From positions 12,457-76,456 of the forward strand of contig UQIW01000012.1 in assembly GCA_900541235.1 (NCBI GenBank): DNA of 64,000 bases. Reading direction: 5' to 3'. Below the pieces are notes generated by a model. The model was given only the letters and a program-made list of their open reading frames with translations, was not told where the DNA came from and did not search any database. This document shows positions 26,934 through 36,415 of the stretch, one piece after another (within the stretch, counting starts at the first letter, position 1; every line of letters begins with the position of its first letter). The DNA is from an uncultured Collinsella sp. (lineage in GTDB: Bacteria > Actinomycetota > Coriobacteriia > Coriobacteriales > Coriobacteriaceae). The position numbers and the translations under genes were made by a program.

Positions 26934-26970
26934 AACCACCACGAAGGGGACAGGCACCTTTGTGGTGGTT
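26934..26970. repeat. CCACCACAAAGG hairpin repeat, copy 4
   Basis: AACCACCACGAAGG-ggacaggca-CCTTTGTGGTGGTT, 18 bp after the HAD stop, with a 14-bp stem and one mismatch. Confidence 0.8.
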
Positions 26971-27049
26971 CGATCAGGCGTCCCGGCAACCGATTGTCGG
27001 GACGCTTTTTTGTCCCGAGGCGAATCGACGCGGGGACAAACCACCACTC

Positions 27050-27365
27050 ACAGCCAAATGTCGACCGTTCACAGATTGAGTGGGTTAAAACAAAATGTTG
27101 TACAAATAACAACAGAGTGTCATGTACCTCTATTTGCCAACAAATCTACCTGTGGTTTTCCAAAGTTGAAAAATTGAATAACACTGCATAATATGAATAA
27201 ATGTCAAGAAAAAAGACTCTGAAAAAGGAAATTGAAAGAATCGGGCTTTTCGTTGTTTAAACAATGAGTAATAATATGCATATCGTGAGTGAGCAATTAT
27301 AGGTTGCGCGCTCAAGGTTAATTCGCGAAAGAGCAAGATCGCGGTCTCTTGGGGAGGAGACATCG
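27050..27365 (+). promoter_or_regulatory. AT-rich leader and promoter of the pilus cluster
   Basis: About 300 bp are clearly AT-richer than the flanks. A near-ideal promoter is visible: TTGAAA (27166-27171), 17-bp spacer, TAATAT (27189-27194). This gives a ~165-nt 5' untranslated region before the adhesin ATG, ending in GGGGAGGAG. The rest holds no gene. Confidence 0.7.
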
Positions 27366-30300
27366 ATGACAGCAAATTCAGATAAATCCAAGCAGAACAA
27401 TAAAGCGGCACATCGTGTACTGGCAGGCGTTTTGTGCGGAGCCTCCGTTTTGAGCCTGGTACTGTCGCTCGTTATGCCCCCGATCTCGCAGGCCATCGCC
27501 AACGATGCCCAGACAGTTTCTACCGCGGAAACTGTAATGGGGGGGCTCCTCAAGTGAGTCTACTGATGTAGACGACACTACCAACGGGGATACCGAAAAC
27601 CAGAATAGCGACGACGCCGAGGGCGACGAGACTGGCGACGGTGCTGCCGAGATGGCCCCGTTGTCTGATGACGCGGAAACTGAGGGTGCTGCGCAGCCCG
27701 CGGATGATAGTAATAGCGATGAGAATGCGATTGCGCTCGCAAGCGTGAATGCTAACAAAATAGAAGGCGATGTTACTGATAAGTTCAACAACGGCGGAAA
27801 CTATTGTCTGACGGGCGACGCTTGGTCGTCCAAACCGATCAATATTAGCCAAAACACCACCATCGACCTTGCATGCTACAAGCTTTATTACAGCAGTGGT
27901 AACGACAACACCGGCAGGACTGGTTGTACATTTATTACAATTTCATCTGGCGCTACGCTAACTGTCGAAGGTGCGGCGAAAGACTCACCGGTTGAAGATC
28001 CCAGTAGCGAGCCTGGTCAGGCGGCGAAGGTAAATTGGAACGATAGTGCTCCGCAATCACTCACATACTACGTAACTGAAAGTACGAGTACGCCTAACGG
28101 TCTTGGTACTAGCGAAAAGACCTACCAGCACACTGTTACCAATTTCGGCGCTATCGTTGCGTGCAAAGAGGGCTATGTAAATCAAGTCATTTCTGTTGGG
28201 GAAGGCTGTACGCTTAACCTCAGCGGAGGCATGATCACAACGCCTCGTACCCTGGGCAACGACGGTCACGTTATTTTCTCTCAAGGCACTGTCAATATTT
28301 CTGGCGGCTATGTCACCAACGGTAACGGCGGCGGCTGGGGTGGTGGCCTGTGCGTGACGGGCACAAATGCCAAGTTCAACATGACCGGCGGCGTAATCGC
28401 GGCAAACAAGGCAGCATCTGGCGGCGGCATCTATGCTGACCAGGGCGCCACGCTGAATCTATCCGGTGGTGTCATCTCGGGTAACGCTACGTATGAGGAT
28501 CTCTATAACGACATCGACAATCCCAATAATGGCTATGGCGGCGGTGTCTTTACCAAAAATGCTGACGTTACAATCAAAGGAACGGCAAACATTACCAACA
28601 ATCGCGTCGACTCCTATATCACTACGAAATACAACAACGGTCTGCTCGGCGGGGGCGGTATTGCTTCTGTCAATGGCGGCAAACTGACCATGGCGGGCGG
28701 CTCCGTTACTGCCAATTACTCCCATGAGGCCGGCGGCGGTATCTACGCTGGTTTTCACAATCAACCGATCACCACGTTCTCCATGACTGGCGGCTTTATA
28801 GCGGGCAATATGTCCGACAATGCCGAGGGCGGTGGTCTCCGTATTTCTAGCGGTACTACCGGCGTTATTGAGGCAGCAAGTGCGTCCAGCAAGGTTTACA
28901 TCACCAACAACAAGACCATGACGGGCAAGAGCCGCGGCGGCGACTGGGGCGGCGGTGGCATCTTTATCCAGCAGGGCGGTAAGCTCAATATCGTAAAGAC
29001 GCTGATCACCAACAATGTGGCCGGCGGCTGGGGTGGCGGCGTTGGTGCTTGCCCTACGGGCGAGACGATTGTCTCTCACTCAAATGGTGCTGCAATCTAC
29101 AACAATGCGGATCACGGTGAGCACTTCTCTGCCGGTGGTCATGATAAGAATTTGGACAAAAATACTAATTACATTACCCCAACCTTCAAAGAAGAGGGTC
29201 ATAAGGATTTCTTCTTGGTACGCCAGGACGACAGTCAAAATACGGTTGCGGTCGTTCTTGGCAAGATGCTCGGCGGTGGCTCGGCTGGCTGGAAGGGCAC
29301 TTGCGATCGTGAGAAGATAACCATCGATGCCAATGGCGGCGCCGAGGCTAAGTATATGTTCGGTCTTGAGGCTCATCCGACCAATGATGCCAAGACCGCT
29401 GCCCAAAACGCTGCGACCACTGTCATCAGTGGCAACTACTCATACACCCACGGCGGCGGCATCATGACCAACGGCGATCTTGTCGTTGGCAAGGTCGAGG
29501 CTTTGAACGCGTATCCTGCAATCAAAGTCAAGGCAAATAAAGTCCTTATGAAGGACGGTGCTAAGCGGAGTCTCAAAGAACATCCCTATCAGTTTAAGCT
29601 GTTGGGCGCACCTGCCAATTCAAAGAAGGCACCATGCTGGAATGAGAACGGCACGCTTAACGAAAACGGATGCGAGGCTATGCCCGCGGTTACCGTCGAT
29701 GAAAACGGAGACATTCTCATTGATACGGGCGCGAACTACCAGTCGGGCAATTACGACCTCTACCTTGTTGAAGTTCCCCCTGACCCTGATAAAGTTCCTG
29801 TCAACGAAAAAGGAACAAAGTTTGATAAGTCTATTTACAAAATACATGTAGAGGTTAGCGATCAGCCAGTTGAAACAACGAATTTCTTGGGAATTGAGAT
29901 TAAACGTTTTTCGGTCAATACAAGCGCTTCCATAGTCACCGTCAAAAGGAAAAACGAAAAGTCTTTCACTGATCCCGGTGCAGGCTTCTATAGCTGGAGT
30001 GAAGATCCGAAAGATAAAACCATCTCGACCGTAAGAATCGGCAATGAATCCAACCATGCGTTTAAGAACGAACTTGCGCCCTACCAGGCTTCAGGCACTT
30101 GGACACCTCAGGTGACCAAGAAGGTCGATGGCGGCGAGATGAAGAAGTTCAAGTTCGAGCTGTACACCAAGGATGCCAGTGGCAATGAGAAGGTGCTCAA
30201 TACCCAATGCACTAGTAAGGGGACGGGCAATGAGGCAACGGTGACGTTTGCTGAGCAGACAATTGGCCCACTTGGCGTCAAAGATCTCACTGAAGGCAAA

Positions 30301-30657
30301 GCAACAGTCACCTACTATATCCGTGAATGTGCCGCCAAAGAGAACGAAGGCACCGAGCACGAAGGCTACAAGAACGACACCAAGAGGTTCAAGGTCGTGG
30401 TAACGGCAACGGACAACGGTGGCGGCACGCTGAAATGCACGCCGGTCTACTACGAGGTCGACGCCAACGATAATGTGAGCGCGAATTCAACCCCTAACCC
30501 CACCTTCACCAACACCTACTCCACCACTCTGCCTCTTTCCGGTATGTCGGGCGTCACTCTGACGTACCTTGCCGGCGCGGCGGTGCTTTGCGCTGCTGCA
30601 GCCTGGATGCACATTCGTCGCAAGGCGAATGCGAAGGGAGGTGAGCGTCGTGAATAA
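27366..30657 (+). CDS. Large beta-helix surface adhesin / pilus tip protein, out of frame at a G7 tract
   Basis: Probable tip adhesin of a sortase-assembled pilus. ATG 27366 (GGGGAGGAG upstream) starts a signal peptide (VLAGVLCGASVLSLVLSLVM, then PPISQAIA). The frame then hits seven G (27539-27545) and stops at 27557. Removing one G joins it to an open frame that runs to 30657: predicted 1096 residues. Order: acidic Ser/Asp/Glu-rich stretch, Gly-rich right-handed beta-helix repeats (GGGIYADQGATLNLSGGVIS and similar, ~260-510), a Pro-rich linker, a FctA/Spy0128-like isopeptide domain (TWTPQVTKKVDGGEMKKFKF ... YYIRECAAKE), then sorting signal LPLSG, a hydrophobic helix and a basic tail. As sequenced, the full protein is not made unless slippage occurs. 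The body is less GC-rich than neighbours, suggesting transfer. Confidence 0.85.
27539..27545 (+). repeat. G7 homopolymer at the adhesin frameshift
   Basis: Seven consecutive G. With six, ATG GGG GGC TCC joins the signal-peptide frame to the long adhesin frame, which is open from 27541 to 30657; with seven, translation ends at 27557. Confidence 0.85.
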
Positions 30658-32320
30658 GAAAGTTTGCTCCTTCCCGATCTTGTTTGCGCTGCTTGCCCTC
30701 CTGATCGGCACCTGCGCGGTCGTGTTCCCCGCTTCCGCGCAGGCCGCGCCGACCTCGACCGGTTCCATCACGGTGAGCGGCACCGTGGCGCGCAGCTACG
30801 ACGCCTACCAGATCTTTAGCGCCAACGTCGTCGACGGCGACAGCGACGCCAAGATCGCCACCGACCTCGCCTGGGCAAGCGACGCCGTGCGCGACGTCGC
30901 GCTGCCTGTGCTGCACAGCGCCGGTATGCCCAAATCCCAGACCACCGCGCAGGAAGCTGCCGAGTGGCTCAACACCGATTCCCACCTTACGAGCGCGCTG
31001 AGCGCACAGCTCGCTCGTTCCCTCCAGAACTCTGGCGCCGAGCTCGCGGCCCTTAACGCGGGTACGGAGGCCAAGCTGCCCTGTGGCTACTGGCTCATCG
31101 TCGCCGACGACGACGCCATCGCCCAGAACGAGGCCGGCACCGCGCCGATCATGGCTCTGGTCGGCGGCAGCGCCGTCACCGTCAAGCCCAAGGCCGCGAC
31201 GCCCAAGGTCGCCAAGCATGTGCTGGAGGACAGCACCGCCGCCTGGCAGAAGGCCGCCGACGCCACGGTCGCCGACGACCTGTACTGGCGCCTCTCGGCT
31301 ACGGTCCCGGCCGGGCTCACGGCCTACGACACCTATACGGTGCGGTTCGTCGACACCATGGGCGCGGGACTCGACCCCTCCAAGGTGGCCGCGAGCATGC
31401 GCGTGTACGTGGCGGCGGGCGCGGACGGCGGCTTTGACGCCGTCCCGACCGGCAAGGACGGCCGCGCCGGCACCGAGCCCGCGAAGGGCTGGACCGACAT
31501 CACGGCCCAGTGCGCCACCAAGGTGGCGGCCGACAGCAAGACCTTCACCGTACGCACCGGTGACCTCATCGCCGCGCTCGGCGGGGCCGACGCCTTTACC
31601 GCAGGCGCCCGCGTGGTCGCCGTGTACAACGCGCCGCTCAACAGCGCGTGCAACCACGGCATCGCGAAGGGCAACCCCAACGAGGTCTACCTGCGCTACC
31701 CGCGCTCTCCCTTTGCCGACCAGTCCGGCGACGCCGGCTTCACCCGCACGCCGAGCGACGACGCGTGCGCCTACACCTGGGATCTCGCGCTCACCAAGCG
31801 CGGCAGCGACGGCGACAAGCCGCTTGCCGGGGCGGTCCTGAGCATCGCCGACGACCGCGGTCGCACACTGGCGGCCGACGGCACGTGGGATGCGGAGGGC
31901 AAGGCCACCGTCACCACGGGCGAGGACGGCCGCGTGGCCGTCTCGGGCGTGGACTCGGGCAAGCTGGAGGTCCGCGAGCTCAAGGCGCCCAAGGGCTACA
32001 CCGCCTTTGAGGGCACGCGTTCCGCGACGGTCAAGGCCGAGGGTCTGGACGTCGACCAGGTGGCCGCCGCCAAGCCCAAGCTCACCATCACGGCCGAGTC
32101 GCCCCTGCGCGCCGACAGCGCGGACGGGTCGACGGGCAGCTTGGAGGCGTCGCTCATCAACACGCCCACCGGCACACCCCCTAGCATTACCACCGGAGGC
32201 TTTATGCCCTCGACTGGCGATATGGCAATGTACGCCGCGGCCGCCGCAGCGGTCGCCGGAGCCGCGCTCATCGTGGTCGCGCTCCTGGTCAAGCGGGGAG
32301 GTGGCAGCCATAAAGAGTAG
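30650..32320 (+). CDS. Sortase-anchored fimbrial protein (ancillary pilin)
   Basis: Cell-wall pilin of 556 residues. A signal peptide (FPILFALLALLIGTCAVVFP, cleavage near SAQA-AP) precedes an SpaA-type head (SGTVARSYDAYQIFSANVVDG), an isopeptide-forming fimbrial domain ending in NEVYLRYPRSP, and a Cna-B-like domain (DLALTKRGSDGDKPLAGAVL ... KLEVRELKAPKGYT). The sorting signal is the atypical MPSTG followed by a hydrophobic helix and KRGGG. GTG 30650 overlaps the adhesin stop, with AGGGAGG upstream, so both are one operon. Unlike the adhesin it is very GC-rich. Confidence 0.9.
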   Translation: MNKKVCSFPILFALLALLIGTCAVVFPASAQAAPTSTGSITVSGTVARSYDAYQIFSANVVDGDSDAKIATDLAWASDAVRDVALPVLHSAGMPKSQTTAQEAAEWLNTDSHLTSALSAQLARSLQNSGAELAALNAGTEAKLPCGYWLIVADDDAIAQNEAGTAPIMALVGGSAVTVKPKAATPKVAKHVLEDSTAAWQKAADATVADDLYWRLSATVPAGLTAYDTYTVRFVDTMGAGLDPSKVAASMRVYVAAGADGGFDAVPTGKDGRAGTEPAKGWTDITAQCATKVAADSKTFTVRTGDLIAALGGADAFTAGARVVAVYNAPLNSACNHGIAKGNPNEVYLRYPRSPFADQSGDAGFTRTPSDDACAYTWDLALTKRGSDGDKPLAGAVLSIADDRGRTLAADGTWDAEGKATVTTGEDGRVAVSGVDSGKLEVRELKAPKGYTAFEGTRSATVKAEGLDVDQVAAAKPKLTITAESPLRADSADGSTGSLEASLINTPTGTPPSITTGGFMPSTGDMAMYAAAAAAVAGAALIVVALLVKRGGGSHKE

Positions 32321-32428
32321 CTGGCAGCCCCACAGAGAGCGGGGCGAGACGTAGCGAAGTAGATGCTAAGACACAGACAGATGATGACCGATCGAATGAG
32401 AACCAACTGGAAAACGGAGGAAAAGAAG

Positions 32429-34144
32429 ATGAGTATGAGCAAGAACATCGCACGCCTGGCAGTAACCGCCGGCCTCACAGCAGCGTTGAGCTTCGGCGGA
32501 GTCATGGCCCCGGTGACCATGGCGTTTGCTGAGGGTGCGGCGGGCAGCATCACGATCAATAAGGTCGACGAGGCAAACAAGGACAATACGTTCAAGGCCT
32601 ACCAGATCTTCAAGGCAAAAGTCGCTGATGAGGGGAGCAATGGAAAAGTTGCTTCCGATATTGAATGGTCAAGCACGACTATCGGGCGCAAGGTAATCGC
32701 TGCTATTAAAGGATCTGCCAAGTACAAGGAAATCGTGGACGCAGACGGCGCTGCGGCGCTTGCGGACAGTGCCACTGCCCCGGTTGTTGCCGAGTGGCTT
32801 GCTAAAAATGTGACGGGAACTTCTGCCAGCTCGGCAACCAGCAGCGAGGGTACGCGCGTTGCTCCCGGTGACGTGCTGTATGCAATTGCGGCTGCGATTA
32901 CAGACGAGACTCCTGCGGGAAATTCTTTTAAGGTGGATGATTCTTGGACGCGCCCGGATGCTTATGGCGATGGCTACTACCTCTTCGTGCCTGATGGTCT
33001 TACGAATCCGGCAAAGCCGAACACTGGCACCTCCCCGATTTTCGCTATCGTGGGTGGTAAGTCCGTAACGGTCACCGAGAAGACCAGCATTCCTACCGTC
33101 AAAAAGGAAGTTCATGAGGGCAAGGCATGGGGAAAGCGGAGTGACTCGTATATTGGCGAGGAGGTTGAATATAAACTGACCGGTTCCGTCGCGAGCAACA
33201 TCGACACCTTCACCAAGTACGAATATTCGTTCCATGATCATCTTTCAGCTGGACTGGAGGCTAGCGAGAACTCCGTTAAGGTGAAAATTGACGACACCGT
33301 TATCCAACCTACAAATGGCTACACGGTAAATCTTGCGGACACTACGGACGCCTCTGGGCACCCCACTGGCGGTCACGACCTGACGATTTCCTTCTCTGAT
33401 CTTAAGGCTGCTGCAACAAACGCAGGCGTGACGCTTAAGGGCGACTCTAAGGTCGTTGTGACCTATAACGCAAAACTGACCGGTGAGGCTGAATACACTG
33501 CCACCGGCAACACCAACGATGTCAAGCTTGTCTATTCCAACAATCCCATGACTGATGATAAGGGCACTTCTGAGTCGGATGAGGTCACTGACTACGTCTT
33601 CGGTCTCGATGTCACTAAGACCGCCTCGGATAATCCGAATAAGAAACTTGTTGCCGGCTTTAAGGTCAAAATGACCAAGGAGGGTACCACTCCTGTTAAT
33701 GGCGAAAAATGGCTGACGGAGACTGGTGGACTCACTGACGATTCAGGCAAAGCTGGAGTGTTTAAGACTAAAGAGACTGACAGCAAGGTCTTTATCCCTG
33801 GTCTTGTTGCAGGTGAGTACGAGATTACGGAGTGCGAGACGCCCGCGGGTTATAACTCCATTAGCTTTACCATTGTGGTGACGCCTACATACAATGAGAC
33901 GACCGGCAAACTGACAGGACTCAGCGTAAAACCCAGCTCTAATATGGTCACTTCTCAGCTCGGTGAAAAAGTTACCTCGACCAGGATTCCCATCACCATC
34001 GAGAACAAGAAGGGCTCCAACCTCCCACTGACCGGCCTTAACGGCGTGACCTTCACTTGGATCGCTGGTGGCGCGGTGCTGTGCATCGGTGTGGCGCACC
34101 TCATTCGCAGCCGTAAGCAGGCTGAGGAGTCCGAGCAGGAGTAA
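32429..34144 (+). CDS. Sortase-anchored fimbrial protein (probable major pilin)
   Basis: Probable backbone pilin, 571 residues. A signal peptide (LAVTAGLTAALSFGGVMAPV, then TMAFA) is followed by GSITINKVDEANKDNTFKAY, an isopeptide-forming domain (YIGEEVEYKLTGSV ... NDVKLVYSNNPM) and a Cna-B-like domain with the E-box segment GEYEITECETPAGYN. The sorting signal LPLTG is followed by a helix and RSRKQ. ATG 32429 has ACGGAGGA. It is the last pilin of the cluster; a terminator lies 100 bp downstream. The YSNNP/E-box combination is what class C pili use for internal isopeptide bonds and polymerisation. Confidence 0.92.
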   Translation: MSMSKNIARLAVTAGLTAALSFGGVMAPVTMAFAEGAAGSITINKVDEANKDNTFKAYQIFKAKVADEGSNGKVASDIEWSSTTIGRKVIAAIKGSAKYKEIVDADGAAALADSATAPVVAEWLAKNVTGTSASSATSSEGTRVAPGDVLYAIAAAITDETPAGNSFKVDDSWTRPDAYGDGYYLFVPDGLTNPAKPNTGTSPIFAIVGGKSVTVTEKTSIPTVKKEVHEGKAWGKRSDSYIGEEVEYKLTGSVASNIDTFTKYEYSFHDHLSAGLEASENSVKVKIDDTVIQPTNGYTVNLADTTDASGHPTGGHDLTISFSDLKAAATNAGVTLKGDSKVVVTYNAKLTGEAEYTATGNTNDVKLVYSNNPMTDDKGTSESDEVTDYVFGLDVTKTASDNPNKKLVAGFKVKMTKEGTTPVNGEKWLTETGGLTDDSGKAGVFKTKETDSKVFIPGLVAGEYEITECETPAGYNSISFTIVVTPTYNETTGKLTGLSVKPSSNMVTSQLGEKVTSTRIPITIENKKGSNLPLTGLNGVTFTWIAGGAVLCIGVAHLIRSRKQAEESEQE

Positions 34145-34244
34145 CGCTCGCTCACCCATCCCTTTGGCAGGTGGGATGTGATGGCCATGAGACTTGCGGA
34201 CACTTTTCTCGTCCATCGACGTTCTTGCTTTGCCATTCTCTTTT

Positions 34245-34283
34245 CGGGACAGACTTCGCACTGGAGTCTGCCCCGTTCTTTTT
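34245..34283 (+). terminator. Terminator of the pilin operon
   Basis: CGGGACAGACT and AGTCTGCCCCG pair (one bulge) around tcgcactgg, followed by TTCTTTTT. The rest of 34145-34449 contains no gene that I can support. Confidence 0.7.
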
Positions 34284-34449
34284 GGACAACGCAGCCAGGC
34301 TCCATTGCCCGATGGATCAAGCGTATGAATATCGAACAGATGTTTGCAATTATTGCGTTTACCAGCTGTGGGTGCATACACTCGCAGTAAAATGGCATTG
34401 CGACGCATCCCGTGCGCGGGCGGCCGACGACTCGATCGGAGGTCCCCAA

Positions 34450-34602
34450 ATGCTGAAATTCCTTAACGCGCTCGCCGCCCTCTCGGCGGTGGGCTCGTTC
34501 GTCATCGCGTTTCTTGACTCGTATGAGGTTCGGTTTAAGGTCCGTAGGCGCACGCGCGGTGCGGACGGTAGAAGGCATTTGCGCCGCAACAAGCGCAAAT
34601 AA
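34450..34602 (+). CDS. Small membrane protein, 50 aa, inside the pilus locus
   Basis: ATG 34450 is preceded by CGGAGGT at good spacing. The product has one hydrophobic helix (LKFLNALAALSAVGSFVIAF) followed by a short acidic turn and a strongly basic tail (about 14 Arg/Lys in the last 25 residues). No family recognised. It lies between the pilin terminator and the sortase gene with its own terminator, so it may be an independent small gene rather than part of the pilus machinery. Confidence 0.6.
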   Translation: MLKFLNALAALSAVGSFVIAFLDSYEVRFKVRRRTRGADGRRHLRRNKRK

Positions 34603-34603
34603 G

Positions 34604-34634
34604 AATGCCCGGGGTTAGAGGCCCGGGCATTTAA
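34604..34634 (+). terminator. Terminator after the small membrane protein
   Basis: AATGCCCGGG and CCCGGGCATT form a perfect 10-bp stem with an 8-nt loop; the trailing T-run is short. Confidence 0.6.
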
Positions 34635-34861
34635 CAACACCGGAAACTGGTCGCCCGCGCTCCAAAGTACTTACGCGGGGTGCGTCGTTTCCTGTAGCTA
34701 TTGTATCCCGAATCGCCTCGCCGATTCGGGACATTCTGAAAACTCAAATGCTGGCCTAACCTCGACCGGACGGTGCAGTCAAGCTGTGTTGTCGGACGGG
34801 GGAGCCTGCTAATCGGCTATTATTTGTTTAGACAACCTGAGTTGTAGAGGAGTGACTGGCG

Positions 34862-35800
34862 ATGGTGCAGGGCGCCAAACATATGAAGAGCAATAACGCC
34901 GCGGCCAACGGCGGCTCAAGCCCTCAGCCCAAACCTCAACCAAAACCTAAGCGCCGTCGCAAGCGACTGCCGCGCTGGGCCGACCGGCTCATCACCATCG
35001 TCATCATCCTTATCGGCGTGGGCCTTATGACCTGGCCGTGGATCTTGGACCGGCTCGAGGCCTCGGGCGTGTTCAACCAGATCAGCACCGTGTCCAGCAC
35101 CGTGGACGCACTTTCGGAAGAGGAGCGCGAGCGCATCCTGCTCCAGGCGCGCTCCTTTAACGAGCAGCTGGCGGGCGAGGCCACCGAGCTTCCCGCCGAC
35201 CAGATCGAGCCCTACGCTCAGCAACTCATCTTTGACCGCGACCCCATGATGAGCTGGGTCGAAATCCCCTCCATCGATGTGAGCATGCCCATTTACCACG
35301 GCACGAGCGAGGAAGTCCTCATGGCGGGCGTCGGCCACCTGGAGGGCACGAGCCTGCCGGTGGGCGGCACCTCGACGCATTGCGTGCTCACCGCGCACTC
35401 GGGCATGCGCAACCTGAGCATGTTCGACGATATCCACTCGCTGGAGCCCGGCGACCTGGTGCTACTGCACACCATGAACAAGACGCTCGCCTACAAGATG
35501 GTGGACTCCGAGGTGGTGCTGCCCGAGGAGATGGAGTCGCTGACCATTGAGCCCGGCGCCGACAAGGTGACGCTCGTCACCTGCACGCCCTATGGCGTGA
35601 ACGACCACCGCCTGCTGGTGCATTGCGTACGCACCAAGTACAGCAAAAAGGACGTCGACAAGCAAAAGTCGCTGGCCGGCCGCCACTGGGGCAAGCGTGA
35701 GTTTGCCGTGCTCATCGTGGTCGTTGCCATTGTGCTGTTGCTGCTGGACATCGTGATCCACACGGTCCGCAAGCGCCGCAAGGCCAAGGCCTCGGCATAA
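34862..35800 (+). CDS. Class C sortase (pilin polymerase)
   Basis: Membrane transpeptidase that links pilins and attaches them, 312 residues. An N-terminal Pro/Lys-rich tail and helix (LITIVIILIGVGLMTWPWIL, ~40-60) are followed by the sortase barrel and a C-terminal helix with a basic tail (~275-312), the two-helix layout of class C. Catalytic residues: His in LTAHSGMRNLSMF, Cys in KVTLVTCTPYGVN and Arg in DHRLLVHCVRTKY. FDRDPMMSW may be the lid segment. ATG 34862 has GAGGAG about 10 nt upstream; an in-frame ATG at 34883 is an alternative. It has its own leader, separate from the pilins. As the only sortase nearby, it should process the LPLSG, MPSTG and LPLTG substrates. Confidence 0.93.
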   Translation: MVQGAKHMKSNNAAANGGSSPQPKPQPKPKRRRKRLPRWADRLITIVIILIGVGLMTWPWILDRLEASGVFNQISTVSSTVDALSEEERERILLQARSFNEQLAGEATELPADQIEPYAQQLIFDRDPMMSWVEIPSIDVSMPIYHGTSEEVLMAGVGHLEGTSLPVGGTSTHCVLTAHSGMRNLSMFDDIHSLEPGDLVLLHTMNKTLAYKMVDSEVVLPEEMESLTIEPGADKVTLVTCTPYGVNDHRLLVHCVRTKYSKKDVDKQKSLAGRHWGKREFAVLIVVVAIVLLLLDIVIHTVRKRRKAKASA

Positions 35801-35812
35801 GACATTCTTTAG

Positions 35813-35848
35813 AACCACTACAATGGGGACAGGCACTTTTGTGGTGGT
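35813..35848. repeat. CCACCACAAAGG hairpin repeat, copy 5
   Basis: AACCACTACAATG-gggacaggca-CTTTTGTGGTGGT, 13 bp after the sortase stop; imperfect stem. Confidence 0.75.
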
Positions 35849-35861
35849 CGGGGCTTCCAAA

Positions 35862-35920
35862 TCATCACAACATTCGATGAAAATCACGATTTTGGCGAAA
35901 AGCGTCGAATGTTGTGATGG
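35862..35920. repeat. CATCACAACATTCGA palindrome, copy 4 (subtype II)
   Basis: Outer arms as the other copies; the centre GATGAAAATCACGATTTTGG is similar to copy 3. As at 25.8 kb, it sits directly beside a CCACCACAAAGG repeat. Confidence 0.8.
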
Positions 35921-36103
35921 TTTTCGTTGTGGTCGAGACGGTTTTCGCTATGGACGGTGCGGTTTCGCTGTAGAACCGCCGAACCACGCCCCCCATCCGC
36001 CGTCCCCGTTACGTTTTCGCTGCATTTGGGTAAAGCGCCTGCTCCAAGTCGGCGTTGCCCTGTATACTAAAGCGGTTTAACTGTTATGCGGAAGGGAGCG
36101 CCT

Positions 36104-36415
36104 ATGGCACTCAGCGAGAAAGACGTGCGCGGCATCGCCGAGTACGCAAAGATCGCACTGACCGATGACGAGCTCACCCAGATGACGTCCTACATGAACG
36201 ATGCCGTCCAGATGCTCGAGCCCGTCCTGCAATATGACTTGCCCGACGTGGAGCCCACGTTCCATCCCATCGGAAGCCTGTCCAACGTGATGGGCGATGA
36301 CCTGCGCGAGCCCGAGCGCGACCTGCCGCTCGACGTCGCGCTGGAAAACGCCGGCAGCGCGCGCGACCGCTACTTCCGCGTGCCGTCCATTTTGGGAGAG
36401 GGGGAGAGCGAGTAA
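36104..36415 (+). CDS. gatC: Asp/Glu-tRNA amidotransferase subunit C
   Basis: 103-residue subunit that clamps GatA to GatB in the enzyme correcting Glu-tRNA(Gln) and Asp-tRNA(Asn). Family features: LSEKDVRGIAEYAKIALTDDEL at the start and MLEPVLQYDLPDVEPTFHP in the middle, then LREPERDLPLDVALENA and a C-terminal YFRVPSILG. ATG 36104 has GAAGGGAG. A TATACT hexamer at 36063 is a likely -10. The stop overlaps the gatA start (TAATG), giving a tightly coupled gatCAB operon. Confidence 0.95.
   Translation: MALSEKDVRGIAEYAKIALTDDELTQMTSYMNDAVQMLEPVLQYDLPDVEPTFHPIGSLSNVMGDDLREPERDLPLDVALENAGSARDRYFRVPSILGEGESE

Noticed and set aside
27652..30657. Adhesin annotated from an internal ATG at 27652
   Set aside because: That start lacks a ribosome-binding site and signal peptide, whereas the frame stays open upstream to the G7 tract and joins a perfect signal-peptide start at 27366 after loss of one G.
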